From Belnapia rosea (GTDB lineage: Bacteria > Pseudomonadota > Alphaproteobacteria > Acetobacterales > Acetobacteraceae): a DNA stretch of 64,000 nucleotides. Below are positions 1-7,868 of this stretch, piece after piece. The translations under genes and the position numbers were made by a program. The stretch covers positions 744,001-808,000 of the forward strand of contig NZ_FMZX01000001.1 in NCBI RefSeq assembly GCF_900101615.1. The letters run 5' to 3'. The first letter of the stretch is position 1. Every line of letters starts with the position of its first letter. The notes beneath the pieces are model-generated. The model saw only the letters and a list, made by a program, of their open reading frames with translations, searched no databases and was not told where the DNA came from.

Positions 1-1
1 G

Positions 2-778
2 CCGATCATCGAGCTGCGTGCCTTCCGCAACCGGAATTTCCTGATGGGCTGCGTGCTCAGCTGCATCGTCGGCGTCGGGCTCTTCGGCCTGGTCTATGTG
101 CTGCCGCTCTTCTTCGCCCGCGTCCGGGGCTACGATTCGATGCAGATCGGCGAGACGCTCTTCATCACCGGCCTCTGCATGTTCCTGTCGGCACCGATCG
201 CCGGGCGGCTGGCCCGGCTGATGGACATGCGGCTGCTGCTGGTGCTCGGCATGCTCCTGTTCATGGTGTCATGCCTCTGGATCGCGCAGCTCACCGCGCT
301 CAGTGGCTTCTGGGAGATGGCCGTGCCGCTTGGCCTGCGCGGCACGGCGCTGATCTTCATGTTCATGCCGATCAACCAGATCGCCTTCGGCACCCTGCCA
401 CCCGCCGAGATCAAGAATGCCGCGGCGCTCTACAACCTGATGCGCAACCTCGGCGGCGCGGTCGGGCTCGCGGCGATCAACAGCATCGTCACCTGGCGCG
501 GCGCGGCGCATCGCCAGCATCTGGCGGAAGGGGTCGGCTGGGCGCGGCCGAACGTGCAGCCCTGGCTCGACAACCTGGCCAGCCGCATCGCCCTGGTCCA
601 GCCGGACCTGCCCGCTGACCTGGTCGCACTGCGGCGCCTGCAGGGGTTGGTGCAGCGGGAGGCATTGATCCTCGCCTATAACGACGTGCTGGTGCTGATG
701 GCGATGCTCTTCCTCATCGCCATCCCCTGCGTCGCCATCGTTTCGCGACCCCGATCGGGGCCCGGCGGAGGCCACTGA
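2..778 (+). CDS. DHA2-family MFS drug exporter, C-terminal part (5' end outside window)
   Basis: This open frame runs in from the left edge, so only the last 258 residues are present. It starts with the sequence PIIELRAFRNRNF, which is typical of the linker before the second transmembrane half of EmrB/QacA-type 14-helix major facilitator exporters. Several hydrophobic helices follow, including a Gly-rich one near residues 145-165 of this fragment, and the protein ends in a short cytoplasmic Pro/Gly tail. Such proteins export toxic compounds or metabolites at the expense of the proton gradient, usually with an EmrA-like adaptor upstream, which cannot be seen here. The substrate cannot be told from sequence. 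It converges on the next gene with only about 15 bases between the stops. Confidence 0.9.
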   Translation, partial: PIIELRAFRNRNFLMGCVLSCIVGVGLFGLVYVLPLFFARVRGYDSMQIGETLFITGLCMFLSAPIAGRLARLMDMRLLLVLGMLLFMVSCLWIAQLTALSGFWEMAVPLGLRGTALIFMFMPINQIAFGTLPPAEIKNAAALYNLMRNLGGAVGLAAINSIVTWRGAAHRQHLAEGVGWARPNVQPWLDNLASRIALVQPDLPADLVALRRLQGLVQREALILAYNDVLVLMAMLFLIAIPCVAIVSRPRSGPGGGH

Positions 779-793
779 GCGGCCCCGCCATCC

Positions 794-1243
794 TCAGCGC
801 ATGCGCAGCGGATTCCGCAGCAGCAGCCCGGCGGCCCGCAGGGCAACGCCGACATGCAGCGCCTCCGGCATCGCCGTATAGGCGGCGGCCGGCGGCAGGT
901 AGCGGAGCAGCAGGCCAAGGGCCTGGCTGCGGCAGCCGCGCTGCGCCAGGGCGAGGGCGAGCAGCAGTTCGGCCTCGCTCGGCGTGGCTCGGGGGCAGAG
1001 CGGGCAGGCGATGCCCGGCATGCCATTGGCGCTCACCGCTCGCATCAGCGCGTCCAGCGGGCGCAGCGCCGCCTGGGCATCCTCGACAATGAAGGGCAGC
1101 CGCATGGCGGCGAGGGTTGGTGCCCCGGTGCGGGCGGCCAGTGCCCAGCGTCGCATCCCCTCCAGCAACAGCGCCTCGGCGGGCGGCAGTGCCTCGGTCT
1201 CGGTATCGGCCCAGGGCCAGGCGGGAAGGCCATGTGTCGCCAT
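794..1243 (-). CDS. conserved hypothetical protein downstream of imuA
   Basis: I do not recognise a named domain. The 149-residue product is Ala/Leu-rich and probably all-helical, with a central CPLCP motif followed by a helix rich in Ala and Leu. It has no signal peptide and no convincing membrane helix. I chose the ATG at 1243 because GGAGAGACCGAC lies just before it; an in-frame ATG 18 codons upstream lacks such a site. It follows imuA on the same strand after about 70 bases and may share its SOS promoter. That position is where imuB normally lies, but this protein has no Y-family polymerase motif. Confidence 0.6.
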   Translation of the reverse strand: MATHGLPAWPWADTETEALPPAEALLLEGMRRWALAARTGAPTLAAMRLPFIVEDAQAALRPLDALMRAVSANGMPGIACPLCPRATPSEAELLLALALAQRGCRSQALGLLLRYLPPAAAYTAMPEALHVGVALRAAGLLLRNPLRMR

Positions 1244-1312
1244 GTCGGTCTCTCCGGCGGATGCGCGGAGGCTATCGCAACTGAGAACCATTCGCAAATA
1301 GGCGATTGGCGA

Positions 1313-2047
1313 TCACCTCATCGTGCAGCCCTGGCGCACCCGGCCACGATGCCGGACGGGCAGGACCTCCAACTCGGACTCCTCGACTTCCAGCTGCTCG
1401 GCTGCAGCGCGCCACACCACGTCCCATTGGCCAGGGCGCCCACCGCGGCAGCGCAGCAGTTCCAGCCGCCAGCGCGGATCGCCGAGTCCTGCGGTGCCGC
1501 CGCCGACCCGCCAGCGGGTGACGGCGCCCGACTCGCTGCCAGCGTCATCGGCGCGCAGCAGCAACCCCAGGGCGCTGCCCGCACCCGCCGCCTGTTGCAG
1601 GCGCCGCAGGGCCGCCGGGCCAGGATCATCCGCGATCTGCAGCACGGCGCCCGCGACTCCGCCGCCGAGGCCCTCCTCCATGGCCCAGAGCGCATCCGCC
1701 AGCCGTTCCGCACGCACCAGGACAAGCTCGCGCGGCATCAGCCCGAAGCGCGCGAGGCCCATGGGTGCCGCCCCATCGGTGACCCAGAGCACGCTGCCTC
1801 CCACGGGCCCGGCAGCGCGGGCCAGCAGCAGGGCCGCAAACTCGGCCGACGGCGCGGACTCGGCCCCCAGAACGTCATGCAGCGCCGCGCGCGGCAGGCC
1901 CCCACCGGGCAGTGCCGCATCGATCTCCGGGCACAGGGACAGATCGCCCTGGGGTGCTCCGCCCTGCCGCGCATGCCGGGCCTGCAGGGCTGCCCGCAGG
2001 GCAAGCCGGTCCATGGGGGCCTGGGCGTCGTCGGGAGGATGGGTCAT
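1313..2047 (-). CDS. imuA: ImuA, SOS mutagenesis cassette protein
   Basis: ImuA is a RecA/SulA-like accessory protein of the damage-inducible ImuA-ImuB-DnaE2 translesion synthesis system. The family hallmark PEIDAALPGGGLPRAALH is at residues 40-57, and VLWVTDGAAPMGLARFG, RLADALWAMEEGL and a C-terminal W-rich strand region follow as in other ImuA proteins. The 244-residue length is normal. A GTTC-N7-GTTC LexA box lies five bases upstream of the ATG, which fits SOS control. There is no clear Shine-Dalgarno sequence at this ATG, so the in-frame ATG at codon 12 (position 2014) is an alternative. Unusually, neither imuB nor dnaE2 follows; a hypothetical gene and a convergent MFS gene do. Confidence 0.85.
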   Translation of the reverse strand: MTHPPDDAQAPMDRLALRAALQARHARQGGAPQGDLSLCPEIDAALPGGGLPRAALHDVLGAESAPSAEFAALLLARAAGPVGGSVLWVTDGAAPMGLARFGLMPRELVLVRAERLADALWAMEEGLGGGVAGAVLQIADDPGPAALRRLQQAAGAGSALGLLLRADDAGSESGAVTRWRVGGGTAGLGDPRWRLELLRCRGGRPGQWDVVWRAAAEQLEVEESELEVLPVRHRGRVRQGCTMR

Positions 2048-2052
2048 GCTGG

Positions 2053-2067
2053 GTTCGTCTTATGTTC
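2053..2067 (-). promoter_or_regulatory. LexA (SOS) box upstream of imuA
   Basis: The plus strand reads GTTCGTCTTATGTTC, an exact match to the alphaproteobacterial LexA operator GTTC-N7-GTTC. It ends five bases before the imuA start codon. LexA bound here would block transcription of imuA and probably of the hypothetical gene after it until DNA damage removes it. The match is seen directly; regulation is inferred from the family. Confidence 0.8.
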
Positions 2068-2189
2068 TGACTCCCGGCGCCTCGCGGTCAAGGCCCAGCA
2101 GACGGTGCGAGATCGCAATATCGCCAGCCCCCTTGAATCCGTCCCGCCGCCGGGCGCAGATCAGCCAAATGCCAGGAGACGGATTTATC

Positions 2190-3221
2190 ATGAGCGTTCC
2201 GCCGCCCGCTCGAATCGTAGAAGGCCTCGCCGGTGCCATCGGCAACACGCCCCTCATCCGCCTCCGCCGTGCCAGCGCGGCAACCGGCTGCGAGATCCTC
2301 GGCAAGGCCGAATTCATGCAGCCCGGCGGCAGCGTGAAGGACCGCGCCGGCCTCGGCATCATCGAGGATGCGGAGAGGCGCGGGCAGCTGATCCCCGGAC
2401 AGCCGGGCATCGTCGTGGAAGGGACGGCGGGCAATACCGGCATCGGCCTTACGCTCGTCGCCAATGCCCGCGGCTACCGCTCGATCATCGTCGTGCCGGA
2501 GACGCAGTCGAAGGAGAAGCTCGACTTCCTCCGCATGATCGGCGCCGATCTTCGCCTGATCCCGCCGAAGCCCTATCGCGACCCCGGCCACTACGTGCAC
2601 ACCTCCCGCCGCATCGCCGAGGAGCTGGCAGCACAGGGTGAGCGCGTGGTCTGGGCGAACCAGTTCGGCAACCTCGCCAATGCCGCGGCGCATGAGGAAA
2701 CCACTGGCCCCGAGATCTGGGCGCAGACCGGGGGCCGCATCGACGCCTTCACCTGCGCCTGCGGCACCGGGGGCACGCTGGCCGGCGTCGCCCGCGCACT
2801 GAAGGCCAGTAAGCCCGATCTGCGCATCATCCTCGCCGACCCGATGGGCAGCGGCCTCTACAGCTGGATCAAGACCGGCGAGGTGAAGGCCGAGGGCAAT
2901 TCCGTGACCGAAGGCATCGGCCAGGCCTCCACCGTGCCGGGCAATCTCGAGCAGGGCCGCGCCCTCATCGACGATGCCGTGCAGGTCGCCGATCCGGTCG
3001 CGCTGGAGCAGGTCTATGACCTGCAACTGCATGAGGGTCTTTCCGTTGGCGGGTCTGCCGGCGTCAATGTCGCGGCGGCGATCGCCGTGGCGCGGCAGAT
3101 GGGGCCGGGTCACACCATCGTCACTATCCTTTGTGACGGGGGAGCGCGGTATCAAAGCAAGATCTTCAACCCGGCGTTTCTCCGCGAGCGCGGACTGCCG
3201 GTGCCAACCTGGCTCGAATAG
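2190..3221 (+). CDS. cysK: cysteine synthase A (O-acetylserine sulfhydrylase)
   Basis: This PLP enzyme replaces the acetyl group of O-acetylserine with sulfide to make cysteine. The PLP lysine is K50 in GGSVKDR, followed by the phosphate-binding EGTAGNTGIGL loop near residue 70 and the GGSAGVN segment near residue 290. The 343-residue length is slightly longer than enteric CysK but normal for the alphaproteobacterial branch. The start at 2190 is preceded by AGGAGA and agrees with the family N-terminus; the open frame extends far upstream only because the DNA is GC-rich. cysE follows nine bases after the stop, so the two steps of cysteine synthesis form one operon. A cystathionine beta-synthase role is less likely because no CBS domains are present. 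Confidence 0.92.
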   Translation: MSVPPPARIVEGLAGAIGNTPLIRLRRASAATGCEILGKAEFMQPGGSVKDRAGLGIIEDAERRGQLIPGQPGIVVEGTAGNTGIGLTLVANARGYRSIIVVPETQSKEKLDFLRMIGADLRLIPPKPYRDPGHYVHTSRRIAEELAAQGERVVWANQFGNLANAAAHEETTGPEIWAQTGGRIDAFTCACGTGGTLAGVARALKASKPDLRIILADPMGSGLYSWIKTGEVKAEGNSVTEGIGQASTVPGNLEQGRALIDDAVQVADPVALEQVYDLQLHEGLSVGGSAGVNVAAAIAVARQMGPGHTIVTILCDGGARYQSKIFNPAFLRERGLPVPTWLE

Positions 3222-3230
3222 GGACGGTCC

Positions 3231-3911
3231 ATGGAAATCCTCGAACTTGCTCGCACCATCCGCGCCCGCGATCCGGCGCGGCCGACCTGGATCGAGGCCG
3301 TCACCTGCTATGCCGGCCTGCATGCGGTGCTGATGCACCGCCTCGCGCATGGCTTCTACCGGATGGGCCTGCGCGCCCTGGCGCGTGCCATCTCGCACAC
3401 CAGCCGCTTCATCACCGGCATCGAGATCCATCCCGGCGCCACCATCGGCCGGCGGCTCTTCATCGACCATGGCATGGGCGTCGTCATCGGCGAGACGGCG
3501 GAGATCGGCGATGATGTGCTGGTCTATCACGGCGTGACGCTCGGCGGCCTGTCCGGCCAGCCCGGCAAGCGCCACCCGACGATCGGCAATGGCGTTGCGA
3601 TCGGCGCCGGTGCCCAGGTGCTCGGCCCCATCCGCATCGGCGACAATGCGCGTATCGGCGCCAATGCCGTGGTGGTCGCCGAAGTGCCGGCTGGTGAGAC
3701 GGTGGTCGGCATCCCCGCTCGCCCGCCGCAGGAATTCCGGGTGCTGACCCCCCGCCGTGCGCCGAGCCCTGGCTACGGCCTGGCGGAAGCACCCTGTGAC
3801 CCGGTGGGCGAGGAACTGGCCGAACTGCGCGCCGAGGTTGCAATGCTGCGCAATGAGATGGCCATGCTGCGCGGCCGGCAGCAGGCCGAGCCGCTGCCTG
3901 CTGCGGAGTAA
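3231..3911 (+). CDS. cysE: serine O-acetyltransferase
   Basis: CysE acetylates serine with acetyl-CoA and supplies the substrate of the adjacent cysteine synthase. Residues from about 60 to 165 form left-handed beta-helix hexapeptide repeats, with the HGVTLGG segment and [14 protein letters not shown] near the end of the helix. The N-terminal helical domain is short, as in the EpsC/CysE subgroup of about 200 residues. The final 40 residues are unusual: they are charged and heptad-like ([22 protein letters not shown] region), suggesting a short coiled coil rather than the usual Ile-terminated CysK-binding tail. The gene sits nine bases after cysK and is presumably co-transcribed with it. Confidence 0.92.
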   Translation: MEILELARTIRARDPARPTWIEAVTCYAGLHAVLMHRLAHGFYRMGLRALARAISHTSRFITGIEIHPGATIGRRLFIDHGMGVVIGETAEIGDDVLVYHGVTLGGLSGQPGKRHPTIGNGVAIGAGAQVLGPIRIGDNARIGANAVVVAEVPAGETVVGIPARPPQEFRVLTPRRAPSPGYGLAEAPCDPVGEELAELRAEVAMLRNEMAMLRGRQQAEPLPAAE

Positions 3912-3949
3912 CGACTGGAAGCGGCACGGCCGCGTCCCATCTCAGTCGT
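3911..3949 (+). other. nested inverted repeat between cysE and osmC
   Basis: Outer arms ACGACTG/CAGTCGT enclose an inner GCGGC-ACG-GCCGC hairpin right at the end of cysE. It could act as a weak terminator or mRNA end protecting the cysK-cysE transcript. There is no T-run, so intrinsic termination is doubtful. Confidence 0.35.
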
Positions 3950-3972
3950 CGCAACAAGCACAGGAGAGAGCC

Positions 3973-4407
3973 ATGGCCAGCATCCATCGCAGCGCCAACG
4001 CGCATTGGCAGGGCGGCGGGAAGGACGGTACCGGTAGCCTCACGACCCAGTCCGGCGTGCTGAAGGACAGCCAGTACGGCTTCAAGACCCGCTTCGAGAA
4101 TGGCCCCGGCACCAACCCGGAGGAGCTGATCGCCGCCGCGCATGCGGGCTGCTTCACCATGGCGCTCGCCTTCCAGCTCTCCGGCGCGGGCCATGTCCCG
4201 GAGGCGCTCGACACCGCCGCCAAGGTCTCCCTGGAGCAGGAGGGCGCGGGCTGGAAGATCGCCGCCGTCGCGCTCACCCTGAAGGCCAAGGTGCCTGGCC
4301 TGTCACAGGAGGAGTTCAGCAAGCTTGCCGACGCAGCCAAGGCCGGCTGCCCGGTCTCGAAGGTGCTGAACGCCACCATCACGCTGGATGCGACGCTGGA
4401 GTCCTAG
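3973..4407 (+). CDS. OsmC family peroxiredoxin
   Basis: The 144-residue product is an OsmC/Ohr-fold thiol peroxidase, which reduces organic hydroperoxides in the cytoplasm. The two redox cysteines are C60 in AAAHAGCFTMAL and C126 in AKAGCPVSKVL, the spacing and context of the OsmC (rather than Ohr) branch. The ATG at 3973 has an AGGAGAGAG ribosome site. It lies 61 bases downstream of cysE on the same strand; a link to thiol metabolism is plausible but only inferred. Length and both active-site motifs are complete. Confidence 0.9.
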   Translation: MASIHRSANAHWQGGGKDGTGSLTTQSGVLKDSQYGFKTRFENGPGTNPEELIAAAHAGCFTMALAFQLSGAGHVPEALDTAAKVSLEQEGAGWKIAAVALTLKAKVPGLSQEEFSKLADAAKAGCPVSKVLNATITLDATLES

Positions 4408-4422
4408 CCGCCAGCGGCTACA

Positions 4423-4443
4423 CTCCCCGGCAAAGACGGGGAG
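4423..4443 (+). promoter_or_regulatory. hairpin covering the ribosome site of the acyl-CoA ligase
   Basis: CTCCCCG-GCAAAGA-CGGGGAG forms a perfect seven-base stem between osmC and the acyl-CoA ligase. The 3' arm GGGGAG is also the Shine-Dalgarno sequence for the start at 4450. A second palindrome, TAGCCGC-CA-GCGGCTA, overlaps the osmC stop just before it. The structure could terminate osmC or mask the ligase ribosome site. Confidence 0.45.
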
Positions 4444-4449
4444 AACGTC

Positions 4450-6042
4450 ATGAGCGAGACAGGCGCGCGCGCCAGGCGCAACACCATCGGCGATGCGCTC
4501 GCGCGCGCTGCGGGCCGTTTCCGCAATCGGCCCGCACTCCGCTATGCCGGGCGGAGTTGGAGCTATGCGGGTCTATACCAGGCGGCGGGCCGCGTTGGGC
4601 GCCGCCTGCTTGCCGCGGGCCTTGCGCCTGGCGACCGCGTCGTCGCCTATGGGCGCAACTCCGATGCCTACCTCCTGCTCTGGCTCGGCTGCGCGCGCGC
4701 CGGCCTCGTCCATGTGCCGATCAATTTCGCGCTGACTCCGAAAGAGGTGGAATACGTCCTCCGCCAGTCGGGTGCCGCGCTGCTGCTGCATCAGCCGGCG
4801 CTCGCCGAGGTGGCGGAGGCTGCCCGCGCCGCCGTACCCGGCGTGCAGGGCGGCACCATCGATGCCGGGACAGGGGCCGGGGCAGGGGAGATCGACATAC
4901 TCGCCGCCGCGCTCGACCCGGCCTGGGATTCGGCGGAGCCGCTGGGCGAGGCGGTGCGCGACGAGGACCTCGTCCAGATCATGTACACCTCCGGCACCAC
5001 CGGCGCGCCGAAGGGCGCCATGATGTCGCATCGCGGCCTTCTCGCCGAATACGCGACCTGCATCATCGAGCTGGAGATGGCGCGGGAGGACCGCGCGCTT
5101 GCCGCCCTGCCGCTCTATCACACGGCGCAGATGCACGCCTTCACCATGCCGCAGATGCTGGCCGGCATCCCGACCCTGCTGATCGACGCGCCCGTCGCCG
5201 CCACCTGCCTCGAACTCATCGAGCGCGAGCGCATCACCGCCTTCTTCGCGCCGCCGACCGTCTGGATCACCCTGCTGCAGCATCCCGATTTCGGCCGGCG
5301 CGACCTTGCCTGCCTGCAGAAGGTCTATTACGGCGCGAGCATCATGCCCGTGCCCGTGCTGCAGGAGCTGCGTGCCCGGCTGCCCGGCGCCCGGCCCTAC
5401 AATTGCTATGGCCAGACCGAGATCGCACCCCTCGCTACCGTCCTGCGGCCGGAGGAGCATGAGGCCCGGCCCGGCTCGATCGGCCGCCCTGTCCTGAATG
5501 TCGAGACCCGGGTGGTCGACCCCGACATGCGCGACGTAGCCCCCGGCGAGCGCGGGGAGGTCGTCCACCGCTCGCCCCAATTGCTGCTCGGGTACTGGAA
5601 CATGCCGGAAGAAACGGCCCGCGCCTTCGAGGGCGGCTGGTTCCACAGTGGCGACGTGGCGACGATCGATGAGGAGGGCTACCTCGCCATCGTCGATCGC
5701 ACCAAGGACCTGATCAACACTGGCGGCGTGCTGGTCGCCAGCCGCGAGGTGGAGGAAGCGCTCTTCACCCATCCCGCCGTCGCCGAGGTTGCCGTCATCG
5801 CAGTGCCGGATCCGAAATGGATCGAAGCGGTTGCCGCCGTCGTCGTCCTCCGCGCCGATCCGCCGCCCGATGTGGAGGCCGTGCTGCTCGCCCATGCCCG
5901 CAGCCTGCTGGCGCCCTACAAGCTGCCGAAGCGCATCATCATCGCCGACTCGCTGCCGAAGAACACCGCCGGCAAGCTGCTGAAGCGGGAACTGCGGCAG
6001 CTCTATGCCGGTACGGCGAGTGGCGCGCTCGGCGCAGGGTGA
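4450..6042 (+). CDS. acyl-CoA synthetase (class I adenylate-forming enzyme)
   Basis: This 530-residue AMP-binding enzyme activates a carboxylic acid with ATP and joins it to CoA. The phosphate loop YTSGTTGAPKG is at about residues 179-189, the YNCYGQTE adenine-binding motif near residue 320, GWFHSGD near residue 400, and the catalytic lysine lies in the C-terminal NTAGKLLKRELR. No membrane or targeting segment is seen. Similar proteins are annotated as fatty-acid, benzoate or other acyl-CoA ligases, and the substrate cannot be fixed by eye. A TPP-dependent enzyme follows on the same strand after about 60 bases, so the two may act in sequence on an acyl-CoA. Confidence 0.88.
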   Translation: MSETGARARRNTIGDALARAAGRFRNRPALRYAGRSWSYAGLYQAAGRVGRRLLAAGLAPGDRVVAYGRNSDAYLLLWLGCARAGLVHVPINFALTPKEVEYVLRQSGAALLLHQPALAEVAEAARAAVPGVQGGTIDAGTGAGAGEIDILAAALDPAWDSAEPLGEAVRDEDLVQIMYTSGTTGAPKGAMMSHRGLLAEYATCIIELEMAREDRALAALPLYHTAQMHAFTMPQMLAGIPTLLIDAPVAATCLELIERERITAFFAPPTVWITLLQHPDFGRRDLACLQKVYYGASIMPVPVLQELRARLPGARPYNCYGQTEIAPLATVLRPEEHEARPGSIGRPVLNVETRVVDPDMRDVAPGERGEVVHRSPQLLLGYWNMPEETARAFEGGWFHSGDVATIDEEGYLAIVDRTKDLINTGGVLVASREVEEALFTHPAVAEVAVIAVPDPKWIEAVAAVVVLRADPPPDVEAVLLAHARSLLAPYKLPKRIIIADSLPKNTAGKLLKRELRQLYAGTASGALGAG

Positions 6043-6106
6043 CGGCGGCGCGGGGCCTCGCTATGGTCCCGCCACGCAAGGACCCAAGGGGATGGAGACA
6101 ACAGGC

Positions 6107-7861
6107 ATGACGCAGGCAAGGCGGACCGAGGCGCGGCTCGGCGGGCACATCCTGGCCGATGCGTTGGTGGCGCAGGGCGTCAGCCACGCCTTCTGCGTTC
6201 CGGGCGAGAGTTATCTCGACCTGCTCGACGGACTTTACGCGCAGCGCAACCGCATCCAGCTCGTCACCTGCCGCTTCGAGGCGGGCGCGGTCCATATGGC
6301 GGAGGCCTATGGCAAGCTCACCGGCAAGCCGGGAGTCGCCATCGTCACGCGCGGCCCCGGCGCCTGCCATGCCGCCATCGGCGTGCATGTCGCCTTCCAG
6401 GACAGCACGCCGCTGGTGCTGCTGATCGGCCAGATTCCCTTCGAGGAGACCGACCGGGAGAGCTTCCAGGAGGTCGACTACCGCAAGATGTTCGCCCCGC
6501 TCGCCAAATGGGTGACGCAGATCGACGACGCGGCCCGCATCCCCGAGCTGATGGCGCATGCCTTCGACGTCGCCACCAGCGGCCGCCCGGGCCCCGTCGT
6601 CGTCGCCATCTCGGAAGAGATGCAGAAGGAGATGGTGGCGGTGCCGGATATCGGCCCCGCCATGGTCGCGCCGCCGCATCCCGCTCCGGCCGCAATGGAG
6701 CGCATGATGGCGATGCTGGCCGAAGCCAAGCGCCCGCTCGCCGTGCTCGGCGGCGGTGCCTGCTGGAGCGCCGAAGGCCGCGCCGATATCCGCGACTTCC
6801 TCCAGGCCAACGACATCCCCGTCGCCGTGAGCTTCCGCCGCCAGGGGCTATTCGACAACACCTCGCCCCATTATGTCGGCGACCTCGGCGTCGGCGCGGA
6901 TGCCACGCTGGTCGCCAAGGTGCGCGAATGCGACCTTTTCCTCGCCATCGGCACCCGTATCGGCGAGACGGTGTCCCAGGGCTACACCCTGTTCGACATG
7001 GCGGGCGGCACGCCCATCATCCATGCCTATCCCGACCAGTCCGAGATCGGCCGGGTCTATCGGCCGGCGCTCGGCATCACCGCCGACATGAACGCCTTCG
7101 CTGCCGCCGCCAAGGCGACCAGGCCGATCGCCAACCCCGCCTGGGCCGGCTGGCGCGCCGAGCTGCGCGCGGCCCGCGAGGCACAGGCCAGGCCGGGAAG
7201 CTATGACGGCCCCCTGAACCTCGCCATTGCGCTGCAGGAGCTCGAGAAGGCGCTGCCGCCCGATACCATCTTCACCACCGATGCCGGCAATTTCGCCACC
7301 TGGCCGACCCGCTTCATGCATCTGACGGAGGGCCAGGACTTCCTCGGCCCGACCAACGGCGCGATGGGCTACAGCGTTCCGGCGGCGATCGGCGCCAAGA
7401 TCGTGCATCCGGAGCGGACCGTCATCTCCTTCGTCGGCGATGGTGGCTTCCTGATGACGGGGCAGGAGATCGCAACCGCCTTCCATCACGCGGTCAACCC
7501 GATCATCCTGGTCTTCAACAACCAGATGTACGGCACCATCCGCATGCATCAGGAACGGCACTATCCCGGCCGCGTCTCCGCCACCACGCTGACCAACCCG
7601 GACTTCGCCAAATTCATCGACAGCTTCGGCGGACATGGGGAAATCGTGGAGACGACTGAGGAGCTGGTACCCGCCGTGCAGCGCGCCATCGCCTCCGGCA
7701 AGCCCGCGGTGGTGGAGGTGCGGACCAACCCGGAACAGGTGACGAACCGCTCGACCATCGCCCAGCTGCGCGAACAGGCCCGCAAGGCCGCCGCGAAGGT
7801 GCCGGTGGCCCAGCCGGCCCGCGTCCCGGCGCCCCGCCGCGTCGGGCCGCGGACGCGGTAG
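6107..7861 (+). CDS. thiamine pyrophosphate-dependent enzyme, acetolactate synthase-like
   Basis: The product (584 residues) has the three-domain layout of the acetolactate synthase / oxalyl-CoA decarboxylase / 2-hydroxyacyl-CoA lyase superfamily. The catalytic glutamate is E58 in CRFEAGAVHMAEAYG, and the Mg-TPP motif GDG...NN spans about 444-471. I prefer the ATG at 6107, which has GGAG ten bases upstream; an ATG at 6092 is in frame but its ribosome site is too close. The last 30 residues are a Pro/Arg/Ala-rich tail absent from typical family members. No ilvH regulatory subunit is adjacent, so a role in branched-chain amino acid synthesis is unlikely. The preceding acyl-CoA ligase hints at an acyl-CoA or 2-hydroxyacyl-CoA substrate. 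Confidence 0.85.
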   Translation: MTQARRTEARLGGHILADALVAQGVSHAFCVPGESYLDLLDGLYAQRNRIQLVTCRFEAGAVHMAEAYGKLTGKPGVAIVTRGPGACHAAIGVHVAFQDSTPLVLLIGQIPFEETDRESFQEVDYRKMFAPLAKWVTQIDDAARIPELMAHAFDVATSGRPGPVVVAISEEMQKEMVAVPDIGPAMVAPPHPAPAAMERMMAMLAEAKRPLAVLGGGACWSAEGRADIRDFLQANDIPVAVSFRRQGLFDNTSPHYVGDLGVGADATLVAKVRECDLFLAIGTRIGETVSQGYTLFDMAGGTPIIHAYPDQSEIGRVYRPALGITADMNAFAAAAKATRPIANPAWAGWRAELRAAREAQARPGSYDGPLNLAIALQELEKALPPDTIFTTDAGNFATWPTRFMHLTEGQDFLGPTNGAMGYSVPAAIGAKIVHPERTVISFVGDGGFLMTGQEIATAFHHAVNPIILVFNNQMYGTIRMHQERHYPGRVSATTLTNPDFAKFIDSFGGHGEIVETTEELVPAVQRAIASGKPAVVEVRTNPEQVTNRSTIAQLREQARKAAAKVPVAQPARVPAPRRVGPRTR

Positions 7862-7868
7862 GACGCTC

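Noticed and set aside
854-2641. Long rightward open frame over the hypothetical gene, imuA and the start of cysK
   Set aside because: It is a GC-rich shadow: no ribosome site, Arg/Gln/Gly-rich composition, and it overlaps three well-supported genes.
2088-3575. 495-codon leftward open frame opposite cysK and cysE
   Set aside because: Opposite-strand shadow of two certain genes; composition is His/Asp/Gly-rich and no family is recognisable.
4450-7861. Oxalate degradation pair (oxalate-CoA ligase and oxalyl-CoA decarboxylase)
   Set aside because: The order is suggestive, but I could not see residues diagnostic of oxalyl-CoA decarboxylase and no formyl-CoA transferase is near. Kept only as a hypothesis.
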